NCBI GenBank assembly: GCA_016190585.1
Contig: JACPQH010000111.1
Coordinates: 1-24,213 of the forward strand
DNA length: 24,213 nucleotides
Direction: 5' to 3'
Source: Chloroflexota bacterium
GTDB taxonomy: Bacteria > Chloroflexota > Dehalococcoidia > Dehalococcoidales > RBG-16-60-22
Of this stretch, positions 1 through 7,608 are shown in pieces. Both the position numbers and the translations under genes were made by a program. Each line of letters starts with the position of its first letter. Positions within the stretch are counted from its first letter, which is position 1. Under the pieces are notes generated by a model that saw only the letters and a program-made list of their open reading frames with translations, did not search any database and was not told the origin of the DNA.

Positions 1-756
1 ATGTCAGGACATTCCAAGTGGGCGAATATCAAACACGCCAAGGGGATGGCGGACGCCAAGCGGGGGCAGATGTTCACCAAGCTGACCCGCGAGATAATGA
101 TAGCGGTGCGCGAGGGAGGCAGCAGCCCCGAGTCCAACTTCCGTTTACGTTTGGCGGTACAAAAAGCCCGGGACAGCAATATGCCCAACGATAACATCGA
201 GCGGGCCATCAAGAAGGGCAGCGGCGCGGCCGAGGTATCGGCCCTGAACGAGCTTACCCTGGAGGGCTACGCTCCCGGCGGCGCGGCCGTCATGGTACAG
301 GCGCTGAGCGACAACCGCAACCGCACCATCCAGGAAGTGCGGAGCATATTCACCCGGCACGGCGGCAGCCTCGGGGAGAGCGGCTGTGTCTCCTGGCTCT
401 TCGAGTCCAAAGGCGTAATCGTGGTCAGGACCGATAACCTGGACCCGGATGACCTGGTGCTGAACGCCATTGACGTCGGGGCTGAGGACGTCAAGGCGGA
501 GACCGGCTTTGTCGAGATATATACCAAACCGGAAGCCCTGGAAAAGGTCAGGACAGCCCTGGAGCAAAAGGGCATACCGGTGCAGACGGCCGAGGTCACC
601 ATGACCCCGAAGACGACCAGCCAGCTTGAGGAGAAGCAGGCGCTGCAGGCTCTCAAGCTCATTGACCGCCTGGAAGAGCTTGACGAAGTCCAGTCGGTGT
701 CCACCAACGCCGATTTCTCCAATGAAATCCTGGAGAAGCACGTCCAGCAGGCGTAA
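1..756 (+). CDS. yebC: YebC/PmpR family protein (TACO1-like)
   Basis: A 251-residue protein beginning MSGHSKWANIKHAKG, the hallmark N-terminus of the YebC/PmpR family, with full family length. The family comprises DNA-binding regulators and, for some members, translation factors that relieve ribosome stalling at proline-rich stretches; which applies here cannot be told from sequence. The basic N-terminal part (residues 1-75) and the acidic C-terminal lobes, including the GVIVV and VQTAEVTM segments, are all present. The ATG is the first base of the window, so its ribosome site and promoter lie outside. Its TAA shares one base with the ruvC ATG, placing it first in a yebC-ruvC-ruvA unit, a common bacterial arrangement. 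Confidence 0.95.
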   Translation: MSGHSKWANIKHAKGMADAKRGQMFTKLTREIMIAVREGGSSPESNFRLRLAVQKARDSNMPNDNIERAIKKGSGAAEVSALNELTLEGYAPGGAAVMVQALSDNRNRTIQEVRSIFTRHGGSLGESGCVSWLFESKGVIVVRTDNLDPDDLVLNAIDVGAEDVKAETGFVEIYTKPEALEKVRTALEQKGIPVQTAEVTMTPKTTSQLEEKQALQALKLIDRLEELDEVQSVSTNADFSNEILEKHVQQA

Positions 757-1250
757 TGAAAGTTCTGGGGGTTGACCCGGGCACGGTCGCCACAGGCTAC
801 GGGGTGGTGGAGGAGCGGGGGGATGCCATCCTGACGCTGGGCTACGGCGTCCTGACCAACCCGGCGCGCCGGCCTATCGGCGAGCGTCTGAAGAACATCT
901 ACGAGCAATTGCTTGACATAATAAATCAGCACCGCCCCGACGCCGTGGCCGTCGAGCAGCCCTTTGTCGCCAGCAACGTGCGGGCGGCCCTAGCGATCGG
1001 GCGGGCGCAGGCGATGGCGCTGCTGGCGGCCGCCAGCCGGGGGATCCCCGCCGCCGAGTACACCCCGGCGCAGGTGAAGCAGCGGGTGACCAACTACGGG
1101 GGCAGCCGCAAGGAGCAGATCCAGGAGATGGTGCGGCTCCAGCTTGGGCTGGAAAGAGCGCCCGAGCCGCATGACGCCGCTGATGCCCTGGCGGTGGCCA
1201 TCTGCCACCTCCGCGAGGCGCACCTGGGCCGCCTGCTGGCCGGCCGCTAA
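756..1250 (+). CDS. ruvC: Holliday junction endonuclease RuvC
   Basis: Crossover junction endodeoxyribonuclease of 164 residues, the usual RuvC length. It cuts Holliday junctions symmetrically after RuvAB branch migration. The four acidic catalytic residues of the RNase H-like fold are visible: D7 in LGVDPGT, E67 in AVEQPF, and D140 and D143 in HDAADALA, matching the E. coli D7/E66/D138/D141 pattern. The ATG overlaps the yebC stop by one base and its own TAA overlaps the ruvA ATG by one base, so the three genes are probably translationally coupled. Confidence 0.97.
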   Translation: MKVLGVDPGTVATGYGVVEERGDAILTLGYGVLTNPARRPIGERLKNIYEQLLDIINQHRPDAVAVEQPFVASNVRAALAIGRAQAMALLAAASRGIPAAEYTPAQVKQRVTNYGGSRKEQIQEMVRLQLGLERAPEPHDAADALAVAICHLREAHLGRLLAGR

Positions 1251-1831
1251 TGATCGCCAGCATTTCCGGCAAGCTCGAATACTACGGCGAAGACCACGCC
1301 GTCATCGATGTCGGCGGCATCGGCCTCCAGGTGTTCCTGCCCGCCTCCACCCTGAGCGCCCTGGGCCGGCCGGGCAGCCAGGTGAAGCTCCACACCCATC
1401 TTCATTTGCGCGAGGACAATGTCAGCCTTTACGGGTTCGCCACGCCGCAGGAGCTGTCGCTGTTTGCGACCCTGCTTGAGGTCTCCGGCATCGGTCCCCG
1501 GCTGGCGCTGGGTATGATATCGGCGATGAACCCCGACCACCTGGCGACGGCCATCGCCACCGGCAATGAGGCGCTGCTGCAGACGATTCCCGGCATCGGC
1601 AAAAAGACCGCCAGCCGCCTCGTTCTCGATCTGAAGGACCGGATAGCCGCCGGCTGGACCGGGCCCGCCGCCTCACCGGCCCGTGAGAACGCCGATGTCC
1701 TGGCGGCGCTGGCCTCCCTGGGATATTCGCCGGCGGAAGCCGTTAAAGCCGTAGCCAGCCTGCCGGCGTCGCCGAAGATGGCGCTCGAGGAAAAGGTCAG
1801 GCTGGCGCTCCAGTATTTCGCCGGGAAGTAG
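1250..1831 (+). CDS. ruvA: Holliday junction branch migration protein RuvA
   Basis: RuvA of 193 residues, the DNA-binding subunit that tetramerises on Holliday junctions and loads the RuvB helicase. Visible parts are the N-terminal OB domain (MIASISGKLEYY to about residue 63), two helix-hairpin-helix motifs (LEVSGIGPRLAL and IPGIGKKTASRLV) and the C-terminal RuvB-contacting domain (ADVLAALASLGYSPAEA to the end). It starts on the A of the ruvC stop codon. The partner gene ruvB does not follow; a promoter and uvrB do, so RuvB must be encoded elsewhere if present. Confidence 0.97.
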   Translation: MIASISGKLEYYGEDHAVIDVGGIGLQVFLPASTLSALGRPGSQVKLHTHLHLREDNVSLYGFATPQELSLFATLLEVSGIGPRLALGMISAMNPDHLATAIATGNEALLQTIPGIGKKTASRLVLDLKDRIAAGWTGPAASPARENADVLAALASLGYSPAEAVKAVASLPASPKMALEEKVRLALQYFAGK

Positions 1832-1844
1832 CCCCGCCCCCGAA

Positions 1845-1874
1845 TTGCCCCCGTCCCGTCGCGAAAGTTATACT
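1845..1874 (+). promoter_or_regulatory. Promoter of uvrB
   Basis: TTGCCC (1845-1850) and TATACT (1869-1874) are separated by 18 bases in the short ruvA-uvrB gap. The predicted start near 1881 gives a leader of only about 14 bases before the uvrB ATG at 1895, with a weak AAG-type ribosome site. Confidence 0.5.
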
Positions 1875-1894
1875 ATTATCAGAAGATAAGTTTT

Positions 1895-3865
1895 ATGCCG
1901 GATTTTCAGATCGTTTCCGAGTTCAAGATGACCGGCGACCAGCCTGAGGCCGTGGACGGGCTGGTCGAGGGTCTGAATAAAGGCTGCCGGGAGCAGACCC
2001 TGCTCGGCGTCACCGGCAGCGGCAAGACCTTCACCATGGCCAACGTCATCGAGCGCGCCCGGCGGCCCGCCCTGGTCATCTGCCACAACAAGACCCTGGC
2101 CGCCCAGCTCTACAGCGAGTTCAAGGAGTTCTTCCCTGACAACGCCGTGGAGTACTTTGTCTCCTATTACGACTACTACCAGCCGGAGGCCTATGTCCCG
2201 CGCTCCGATACCTACATCGAGAAAGAGGCCGATATCAACGACGAGATCGACAAGCTGCGCCACGCCGCCACCCGCGCTCTCTTCGAGCGGCGGGACACCC
2301 TGATCGTGGCCTCGGTGTCCTGCATCTACGGCCTCGGCGAGCCTTCGGAATACCGCAGCTTCGTGCTCGATTTGAAAAAGGGCGGTGCCTACGACCGGCG
2401 CAAGCTCCTGCGCGAGCTGGTGGACATGCAGTACGAGCGTAACGACCTGGACTTCACCCGGGGCAAGTTCCGGGTGCGGGGGGACACCCTGGAGATACAG
2501 CCGGCCTACGAGGAGCTGGCGCTGCGCGTCGAGTTCTTTGGGGACGACATCGAGCGCATTATCCAGCTCGACCCCCTCACCGGCGAGATGCTGGCTGAGC
2601 TCGACTTCGTGAGCATCTACCCGGCGAAGCACTTCGTCACCTCGTACGACAAGCTGATGGCGGCTATCGAGAGCATCAAGCGGGAGCTCGAGGAGCGCCT
2701 GGGCGAGCTCAAGAGCCAGGGCAAGCTCCTGGAGGCCGCCCGGCTGGAGTCGCGTACCAGGTATGACCTCGAGATGATGCGGGAGACCGGCTACTGCGCC
2801 GGGGTGGAGAACTACTCCCGCCACCTCGCGGGGAGAGCGCCCGGCAGCCCGCCGTGGACCCTGCTTGATTATTTCCCGGATGACTTCCTGCTGTTTATCG
2901 ACGAGTCGCACATGACCCTGCCCCAGATACGCGGCATGTACCACGGCGACCGCTCCCGTAAGGAGACGCTGGTCGAGTACGGTTTCCGCCTGCCCTCGGC
3001 CATCGATAACCGCCCGCTGAGCTTCGAGGAGTTCCAGCAGCACGTCAACCAGGTCATCTACACCTCGGCCACGCCGGCGGAGTACGAGCACAAGCACAGC
3101 CAGCAGGTCGTGGAGCAGCTTGTCCGCCCCACCGGCCTCCTCGAGCCGACGATTGAGGTCAAGCCGACCAGGGGGCAGATTGACGACCTCCTGGCGCAGA
3201 TCAAAGAGCGGGTGGGCCGGGGCGAGCGCTGCCTGGTAACCACGCTGACCAAGCGCATGGCCGAGGAGCTGGCCGACTACCTGCTGGAGATGGGCGTCAA
3301 GACCCATTACCTCCACTCGGAGATCGAGACGCTGGAGAGGGTGGAGATACTGCGCGACCTCCGGCTCGGGGTGTTCGATGTGGTGGTGGGGATCAACCTG
3401 CTGCGGGAGGGTCTCGACCTGCCCGAGGTCAGCCTGGTGGCCATACTCGACGCCGACAAGGAAGGCTACCTGCGGTCGCGGGAAGCCCTCATCCAGACCA
3501 TGGGGCGGGCGGCCAGGCACATCGACGGGCACGTTATCATGTACGCCGATGTCGTCACCGGCTCGATGCAGGCCGCTATCGACGAGACGAAGCGCCGCCG
3601 GGCCATCCAGGAGGCCTATAACCTCGAGCACGGCATCACGCCGCAAGGCATCCGCAAGGCCATCAAGGATATTACGGAGCGAGTGCGCGCCGCGGTCGCC
3701 GAGCCGAAGCCCGTTTATGACACCCGCGCTCCCCGCAGCAAACAGGAAGTGGCGCGCATCATCCGCGACCTCGAAAGCCAGATGAAGGCCGCGGCGAAGA
3801 GCCTCGAGTTCGAGAAAGCCGCCCTTATCCGCGACCGCATCGTCGAGCTGAGGAAGGGTGAGTAG
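1895..3865 (+). CDS. uvrB: Excinuclease ABC subunit UvrB
   Basis: UvrB of 656 residues, the damage-verifying helicase-like subunit of nucleotide excision repair. Walker A is GVTGSGKT (residues 38-45), the damage-probing beta-hairpin is around [10 protein letters not shown] (91-100), the DESH Walker B is near residue 335, and helicase motifs V/VI appear as REGLDLPEV and [10 protein letters not shown]-terminal UVR domain (from about [13 protein letters not shown]) contacts UvrA/UvrC. The start [19 protein letters not shown] aligns with the normal family N-terminus, supporting the ATG despite a weak ribosome site. The last 8 bases overlap the GTG of a downstream small basic ORF. Long open frames on the opposite strand are composition shadows. 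Confidence 0.97.
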   Translation: MPDFQIVSEFKMTGDQPEAVDGLVEGLNKGCREQTLLGVTGSGKTFTMANVIERARRPALVICHNKTLAAQLYSEFKEFFPDNAVEYFVSYYDYYQPEAYVPRSDTYIEKEADINDEIDKLRHAATRALFERRDTLIVASVSCIYGLGEPSEYRSFVLDLKKGGAYDRRKLLRELVDMQYERNDLDFTRGKFRVRGDTLEIQPAYEELALRVEFFGDDIERIIQLDPLTGEMLAELDFVSIYPAKHFVTSYDKLMAAIESIKRELEERLGELKSQGKLLEAARLESRTRYDLEMMRETGYCAGVENYSRHLAGRAPGSPPWTLLDYFPDDFLLFIDESHMTLPQIRGMYHGDRSRKETLVEYGFRLPSAIDNRPLSFEEFQQHVNQVIYTSATPAEYEHKHSQQVVEQLVRPTGLLEPTIEVKPTRGQIDDLLAQIKERVGRGERCLVTTLTKRMAEELADYLLEMGVKTHYLHSEIETLERVEILRDLRLGVFDVVVGINLLREGLDLPEVSLVAILDADKEGYLRSREALIQTMGRAARHIDGHVIMYADVVTGSMQAAIDETKRRRAIQEAYNLEHGITPQGIRKAIKDITERVRAAVAEPKPVYDTRAPRSKQEVARIIRDLESQMKAAAKSLEFEKAALIRDRIVELRKGE

Positions 3866-4007
3866 CGACCTCTTCCGCACCCGGCAGGAGCGGCGCGAGG
3901 CGCGCCTCCGCAAGAAGCGCGAGCGCATCATCAAGCACGGCCGCAGCCTCGCCCGCATCTACCGCGACTCGGTCATCAAGAAGCTGAAGCGGGTGAAGAG
4001 ACGGTAG
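3858..4007 (+). CDS. Small, very basic hypothetical protein
   Basis: A 49-residue ORF with a GTG start inside the last codons of uvrB (8-base overlap, AGGAAGG just upstream), ending at TAG 4005-4007. About 45% of residues are Lys or Arg (for example [23 protein letters not shown]); there are no cysteines and it is predicted to be helical. Third codon positions are mostly G/C, as in the neighbouring genes, and reading continues cleanly out of uvrB, which supports real coding. I recognise no family. Its charge suggests nucleic-acid or ribosome binding, and coupling to uvrB would make it co-expressed with excision repair; both are inference. The spacing of the SD to GTG is short, so the start is uncertain. 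Confidence 0.5.
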   Translation: MSSDLFRTRQERREARLRKKRERIIKHGRSLARIYRDSVIKKLKRVKRR

Positions 4008-4100
4008 CGCCTGAGTTGAGGCTGTCTGAAATGTCAGGCCGGGCGCGGCGAGGTATCTGTCTTGCCCCGAAGATCGGGTCCTTCGGGTACCTCCAAACCT

Positions 4101-4370
4101 CAGAGCTTGTGAACAAATCAGGAAATCTTAAAAAATTTCCTCTCCCCTTGGGAGGAGCTGGTTAACAAATCAGCAATCTCGAAATTTTTCCTCCACCCAT
4201 GGGAGAGCTTGTGGACAAATCAGGAAATCTCAAAATATTTCCTCTCCCGGCGGGAGAGGATTAAGGTGAGGGCGTTGACCCGTGGGGATTGACACACTCA
4301 TCCTAGCCTTCTCCCTTTGAAGAGAGAAGGGACATGATTAACACGTTTGCCGATTCTTCACAAGTTCTCA
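4101..4370. repeat. MITE-like repeat element with internal 50-bp tandem units
   Basis: This non-coding stretch has imperfect inverted ends: GAGCTTGTGAACAAATC at 4103-4119 and GATTCTTCACAAGTTCTC at 4352-4369, whose reverse complement matches the left end apart from a few changes. Inside are three degenerate units starting near 4103, 4155 and 4205 (period 50-52), each with an ACAAATCAG-A/G-AATCT core and a CCTCTCCC...GGGAG hairpin; the third hairpin (4240-4260) is perfect over 9 bp. A further hairpin has arms CCTTCTC (4307-4313) and GAGAAGG (4324-4330). There is no open frame of note. It looks like a miniature transposable or REP-type element without a transposase. Confidence 0.55.
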
Positions 4371-4404
4371 GGATGACGACCGGTTTTCAGGTCGAATCCC
4401 GCCA

Positions 4405-4425
4405 CCTCCCTTCGCGAAAGGGAGG
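4405..4425. repeat. Short GC-rich palindrome
   Basis: CCTCCCTT and AAGGGAGG form a perfect 8-bp stem around CGCGA, just upstream of the promoter at 4433. It resembles other GGGAG-type palindromes flanking the hotdog gene and may be part of the same dispersed repeat family. Confidence 0.5.
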
Positions 4426-4432
4426 CGCAGCT

Positions 4433-4460
4433 TTGTCGCCGGGCGGTTTTCCGTTATAAT
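4433..4460 (+). promoter_or_regulatory. Promoter of the hotdog-fold gene
   Basis: TTGTCG (4433-4438), 16 bases, then a perfect TATAAT (4455-4460). Transcription would begin near 4467. That either makes the ATG at 4468 leaderless or gives a 40-base leader carrying GGAGG before the TTG at 4507. Confidence 0.65.
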
Positions 4461-4506
4461 TCAGAGCATGGGGGCATACCTTAATGAAGCTATCGGAGGC
4501 AGTCAG

Positions 4507-4920
4507 TTGAAAAGGCAGATAAAAATCGGCGAATGGGTGAGCCTCAGAGTCAGGGTCAGCGAGAAGGACGTCCATTACGCCGGCGGGCTGGTCAACGGCG
4601 CCTGGGTGCTCGGCCTTTTCGGGGACGTCGCCACTGAGGTCGGCATCAGGCATGACGGCGACGAGGGCCTGCTGGCCGCCTATAAGGAGCTCCAGCTCAC
4701 CGCGCCGGTCCACGCCGGGGAGTTCATCGAGGCGCGCTGCAAGATCGTGCGGGCCGGCAATACCTCCCGCGAGCTCTACCTGGAGGCCTACAAGTACATC
4801 GTCCCTGGCAACAACGCCGGCCACCCTTCCTGGGCCGATGTCCTGCCGGAGCCGCAGCTCGTGGCCAGAGGCACGATGATCCAGGTGGTGCCCAAGGACT
4901 GCCAGAGGTACACGGACTGA
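4507..4920 (+). CDS. Hotdog-fold acyl-CoA enzyme, 3-aminobutyryl-CoA ammonia-lyase-like
   Basis: A single-domain hotdog protein of 137 residues. The signature series DVHYAGGLVNGAW, LFGDVATEVGIRHDGDEG, the APVHAGEFIEARCKIVRAGNTSRELYLEAYK strand-turn-strand and the C-terminal ADVLPEP...VVPK resembles the Kal/beta-alanyl-CoA ammonia-lyase group of lysine and alanine fermentation more than ordinary thioesterases. I chose TTG 4507 because GGAGG (4495-4499) sits 7 bases upstream and the protein then begins MKRQIKIGEWVSLRVRVS as relatives do. An in-frame ATG at 4468 would add 13 residues, but only as a leaderless start. No other lysine-fermentation genes are adjacent, so the substrate is unproven. 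It is flanked on both sides by palindromic repeats. Confidence 0.7.
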   Translation: MKRQIKIGEWVSLRVRVSEKDVHYAGGLVNGAWVLGLFGDVATEVGIRHDGDEGLLAAYKELQLTAPVHAGEFIEARCKIVRAGNTSRELYLEAYKYIVPGNNAGHPSWADVLPEPQLVARGTMIQVVPKDCQRYTD

Positions 4921-4954
4921 AAACCGCTTGCGTAAAGGTAGGAAGTTAACTAAC

Positions 4955-5029
4955 GGCTCTCCCTTTCGTAAAGTGAGGCAGGAGGGATTAAAAAAATCCC
5001 CCTTGCCCCCTTTTCCCAAAGAGGGCATT
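4955..5029. repeat. Dispersed palindromic repeat
   Basis: A non-coding block made of short inverted motifs: CTTT-cgt-AAAG, then GGGATT (4984-4989) with AATCCC (4995-5000) around a poly-A loop, followed by a C-rich run ending in CCCAAAGAGGG. The style matches the repeats at 4101-4425, so both may belong to one mobile or REP-like family bracketing the hotdog gene. Confidence 0.45.
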
Positions 5030-5042
5030 CTAAGGAGGACAA

Positions 5043-5685
5043 ATGCTCGTACTTGGTCTGGTGTGCAGCCCGCGGAGCCACAGCAACACAGAGATGATGA
5101 TGGAGGCGGCGCTGGCGGGCGCCCGCAGCTACGGCGCCGAGACCGAGCTCTGGACGGCGGCGGGTAAAAAGCTCGAGCCGTGCAACGCCTGCGAGGTCTG
5201 TGTGAAAAATGGCGGCCTCTGCAACATCCAGGACGATATGCGGGCGCTTTACCCCAGGATAGAGGCCGCCGACGGTCTCATCTTGGGATCGCCGTCTTAT
5301 TATATGTCGGTCACGGCGCAGGCCAAGACCGTCATGGACCTCCTGTACGGCTTCTACACCAACTACAAGCTGGTCAACAAGGTGGCCGGCGTCATCAGCG
5401 TCGCCGGCTCGGTGGGGAACAATGATGTCGCCCAGCAGTTCATCAACTTCATTTGGCTACGCGGTGCTCCGCGGCGAGGCCGGCAAAGACGCCTACGCCA
5501 TGAAGAGCTCTGAGGAGGTGGGCAAGCTGGTGGCGGCCATGCTGAAGCAGCCGCCCCGGTACCCGGACGAGTACCGCAAGAACATCATGCGCCTCTGCCG
5601 TTCCAACTACGGCATCGAGGCCTACCCCCTTCGCCACACCCGCCCGCCGCGGCCGCCCCGCGCCCCGGAAGCTCAGAAGCCCTGA
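5043..5685 (+). pseudogene. Frameshifted iron-sulfur flavoprotein / NADPH-dependent FMN reductase
   Basis: A flavodoxin-like protein starting at ATG 5043 behind a strong AAGGAGG. The FMN-binding N-terminus reads LGLVCSPRSHSNTE, and the [4Fe-4S] motif C47-x2-C50-x2-C53-x6-C60 identifies the archaeal/anaerobe ISF-type group that shuttles electrons between ferredoxin and small acceptors. A second landmark is GSPSYYMSVTAQAKTVMDL. The frame is lost near 5440-5460: the first frame runs into GAPRRGRQRR and stops at 5513, while the expected continuation (GYAVLRGEAGKDAYAMKSSEEVGKL) sits in the next frame to 5685. The usual HGM-type segment before GYA seems missing, suggesting a small deletion of about 3n+2 bases rather than a single-base error. 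It is either a pseudogene or an assembly error. Confidence 0.75.
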
Positions 5686-5769
5686 GGTGATTCCGGCAGG
5701 CTTCGCGGCGCTCGGAACGGCATTTTCCCCGGTCACCCCGAGCGCCGGTCGAATGGTCTTTATCGCAGG

Positions 5770-6585
5770 CTACTCCCCGGGCCGCAGCGTTCTGAGCAGG
5801 CTGGCGATACCGGCGTAGTGCCCGCCGTCGAGCAGGATGGTCTGCCCGGTGATGTAGCTTGAGGCCTCCGAGGCCAGGAACAGGGCGGCGCCCGCCACCT
5901 CGTCCGGCTCGGCGATGCGCCCCAGGGCGGCGCTGTCCTCGGCGCTCTTGCGGATGACCGGGTTGTCCCACAGTGCCTGGGAGAACTCGGTCCTGACGAT
6001 GCCGGGCGCGATGGCGTTGACCCTGATGCCGTACTGCCCCAGCTCCTGGGCGAGCACCTGGGTGAGCATGACCACCCCGGCCTTACTCATCGAGTAGACG
6101 CCGAGCCCCGCCATGGGCCGCACCCCGGCCTCGGAGGCGATGTTGACGATGACGCCGCCCGAGCCGCGTTCCCGCATGACGCCGGCCACCCGCTGGCTCA
6201 GGAAGAAGGTCGCCTTGAGGTTCAGCCCCATCGTCACGTCCCAGGCCTTCTCCTGGATGTCAAAGACGGAGCCGTAAAAAGGGTTCGTACCGGCGTTGTT
6301 CACCAGGATGTCGATGCGGCCGAAACTCTCCAAGGTCTTCCGCACGAGGTTCTCGATTTCCGGGAGGTGGCGCAGGTTCACCGGGACAGCCAGGGCGGTC
6401 CGCCCGCAAGCCGAAATCTCGGCGGCGGTCTTTTCGAGGTCGGGCGGCTTCCGGGCGGCCAGGGCGATATCGGCCCCCGCCGCCGCCAGATCCAGGGCGA
6501 TGGCGCGCCCGATACCCCGGCTGCCGCCGGTCACCAGGGCGACTTTCCCCTCAAGCGAAAACCTGTCCAGCACATTATTTTCCAT
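5770..6585 (-). CDS. Short-chain dehydrogenase/reductase (SDR)
   Basis: A classical SDR of 271 residues, an NAD(P)H-dependent oxidoreductase. It has the dinucleotide motif TGGSRGIG (19-26), a basic AARK after the second strand that may favour NADPH, the NNAG motif (96-99), catalytic S151 and the Y164-x3-K168 pair (YSMSK), then NAIAPG and the C-terminal GQTILLDGG. Length and order are those of 3-oxoacyl-ACP reductase/gluconate dehydrogenase relatives; the substrate cannot be assigned. The start has AGGAAAG about 7 bases upstream. It runs convergently to the flavoprotein remnant and divergently from the arsenic operon, sharing no operon with either. Confidence 0.9.
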   Translation of the reverse strand: MENNVLDRFSLEGKVALVTGGSRGIGRAIALDLAAAGADIALAARKPPDLEKTAAEISACGRTALAVPVNLRHLPEIENLVRKTLESFGRIDILVNNAGTNPFYGSVFDIQEKAWDVTMGLNLKATFFLSQRVAGVMRERGSGGVIVNIASEAGVRPMAGLGVYSMSKAGVVMLTQVLAQELGQYGIRVNAIAPGIVRTEFSQALWDNPVIRKSAEDSAALGRIAEPDEVAGAALFLASEASSYITGQTILLDGGHYAGIASLLRTLRPGE

Positions 6586-6613
6586 TAAATCTTTCCTGAG
6601 TTTAAGCTAGTCA

Positions 6614-6619
6614 AGTATA
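6614..6619 (-). promoter_or_regulatory. -10 box of the SDR gene
   Basis: On the minus strand TATACT lies about 30 bases upstream of the SDR ATG, giving a leader of roughly 22 bases with the AGGAAAG ribosome site. The -35 region (around 6637-6642) is poor, so this is tentative. Confidence 0.35.
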
Positions 6620-6723
6620 ACACAAGCGTTCCTCCGGTTCCGCCGGCATCTTCCGCCGGGGGCCGGGGACAGCAAACTTGTTCAACCGGCCAGCATTGAA
6701 AATGTTCCGGTAAACTGATAAGC

Positions 6724-6744
6724 TATAGTCGAATATGCGCATAT
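6724..6744 (+). promoter_or_regulatory. Arsenic operon promoter region and candidate ArsR operator
   Basis: A TATAGT -10-like box (6724-6729) is followed at once by the perfect 12-bp palindrome ATATGCGCATAT (6733-6744), 15 bases before the arsR ATG. ArsR/SmtB repressors bind AT-rich inverted repeats that overlap the transcription start of their own operon, so this is the natural operator. No convincing -35 was found at normal spacing (TTGAAA at 6696-6701 is 22 bases away). Confidence 0.5.
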
Positions 6745-6759
6745 AGGCGATTTATATTA

Positions 6760-7608
6760 ATGCGTGACCTGATTAAAGCCGTTAAAGCCCTGTCGGACGA
6801 GACCAGGCTCAGGATGCTGAACCTCCTTCTGGTGAGGGAATGCTGCGTCTGCGAGGTCGTGCAGACCCTGGATATTTCTCAGACGCGCGCCTCCCGCAAC
6901 CTGAACCTGCTGTACAACGCCGGTTTCCTCAAGGTCCGCCGCGAAGGGCTCTGGGCTTACTACTGCATTGACCGGGACGGCATGAGCCCGCACCTGCAAG
7001 CCATCCTCGAAGCGACCAGGCAGGCTCTTGAGGGTGACGGGCAGATGCGGAACGACCTCGAAAGGCTCAGGACGGCTGAACGTGCCGGCCCGGAATATGC
7101 CGGCAAAGCGTGCCAGACCGGACCAGCAGGGGACAACTCCTCATCGCGAGCGCGGCGCTGGATCGGGTCCATGACGGCAGCCGGAGGGCGGAGGTCAAAC
7201 ATGAAAACCGTGTTGTTCGTGTGCGTACATAACTCGGGGCGCAGCCAGATGGCCGAGGCCTTGTTCAACAGCCTGGCCGGGGGGAGAGCCAGGGCGATTT
7301 CCGCCGGTTCTCAGCCGGCCGCGAGGGTAAATCCGGTCGTCGCCGCCGCGATGCTCGAAGAAGGTATTGACATCAGCCGGAACAAGCCCAAGCTGCTGAC
7401 CCTAGATATGATGGAAGGCGTTGATAAGGTCGTTACGATGGGCTGCGAAAATAGCTGTCCCCTGACCACGGCGGAGACCGAGGACTGGGCGCTGGCGGAC
7501 CCCGAGGGGAAGCCGCTGGCGGAGGTCCGGCAAATCAGGAGTGAGATAAAGGCACGGGTAACGAAGCTGGTGGAGCAAATGGCGCCGGGTGGAGGCGAAA
7601 ATACTTGA
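6760..7608 (+). CDS. ArsR repressor fused in frame to thioredoxin-type arsenate reductase ArsC
   Basis: A 282-residue frame with two parts. Residues 1-105 are an ArsR winged-helix repressor with C28, C29 and C31 in RECCVCEVV, the arsenite-sensing site, and recognition helix around SQTRASRNLNLL. Residues 148-282 form an arsenate reductase of the low-molecular-weight phosphatase fold: C155-x5-R161 (CVHNSGR) is the catalytic loop and C229 and C233 (TMGCENSC) form the disulfide relay. The linker (106-147) is low-complexity. An internal ATG at 7201 has GGAGG 8 bases upstream, so free ArsC may also be made. Together it senses arsenite and converts arsenate to arsenite for export by the downstream Acr3. 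No stop separates the halves. Confidence 0.88.
   Translation: MRDLIKAVKALSDETRLRMLNLLLVRECCVCEVVQTLDISQTRASRNLNLLYNAGFLKVRREGLWAYYCIDRDGMSPHLQAILEATRQALEGDGQMRNDLERLRTAERAGPEYAGKACQTGPAGDNSSSRARRWIGSMTAAGGRRSNMKTVLFVCVHNSGRSQMAEALFNSLAGGRARAISAGSQPAARVNPVVAAAMLEEGIDISRNKPKLLTLDMMEGVDKVVTMGCENSCPLTTAETEDWALADPEGKPLAEVRQIRSEIKARVTKLVEQMAPGGGENT

Noticed and set aside
1868..3958. A 696-codon open frame on the minus strand opposite uvrB
   Set aside because: UvrB is unmistakable on the plus strand; high GC at third positions keeps the antisense frame open. Its translation is low-complexity (many L, R, V, D, H) with no family motif.
4103..4254. Three repeats with 50-52 base period, possibly a CRISPR array
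   Set aside because: The units are degenerate throughout, with no constant repeat and variable spacer, and each carries its own hairpin; no cas gene is near.
4103..4254. DnaA-box or replication iteron cluster (TGTGGACAA-like motifs)
   Set aside because: Only one copy comes within one base of the TGTGGATAA box and the others diverge; no dnaA or rep gene is present, and a MITE/REP structure explains the repeats better.
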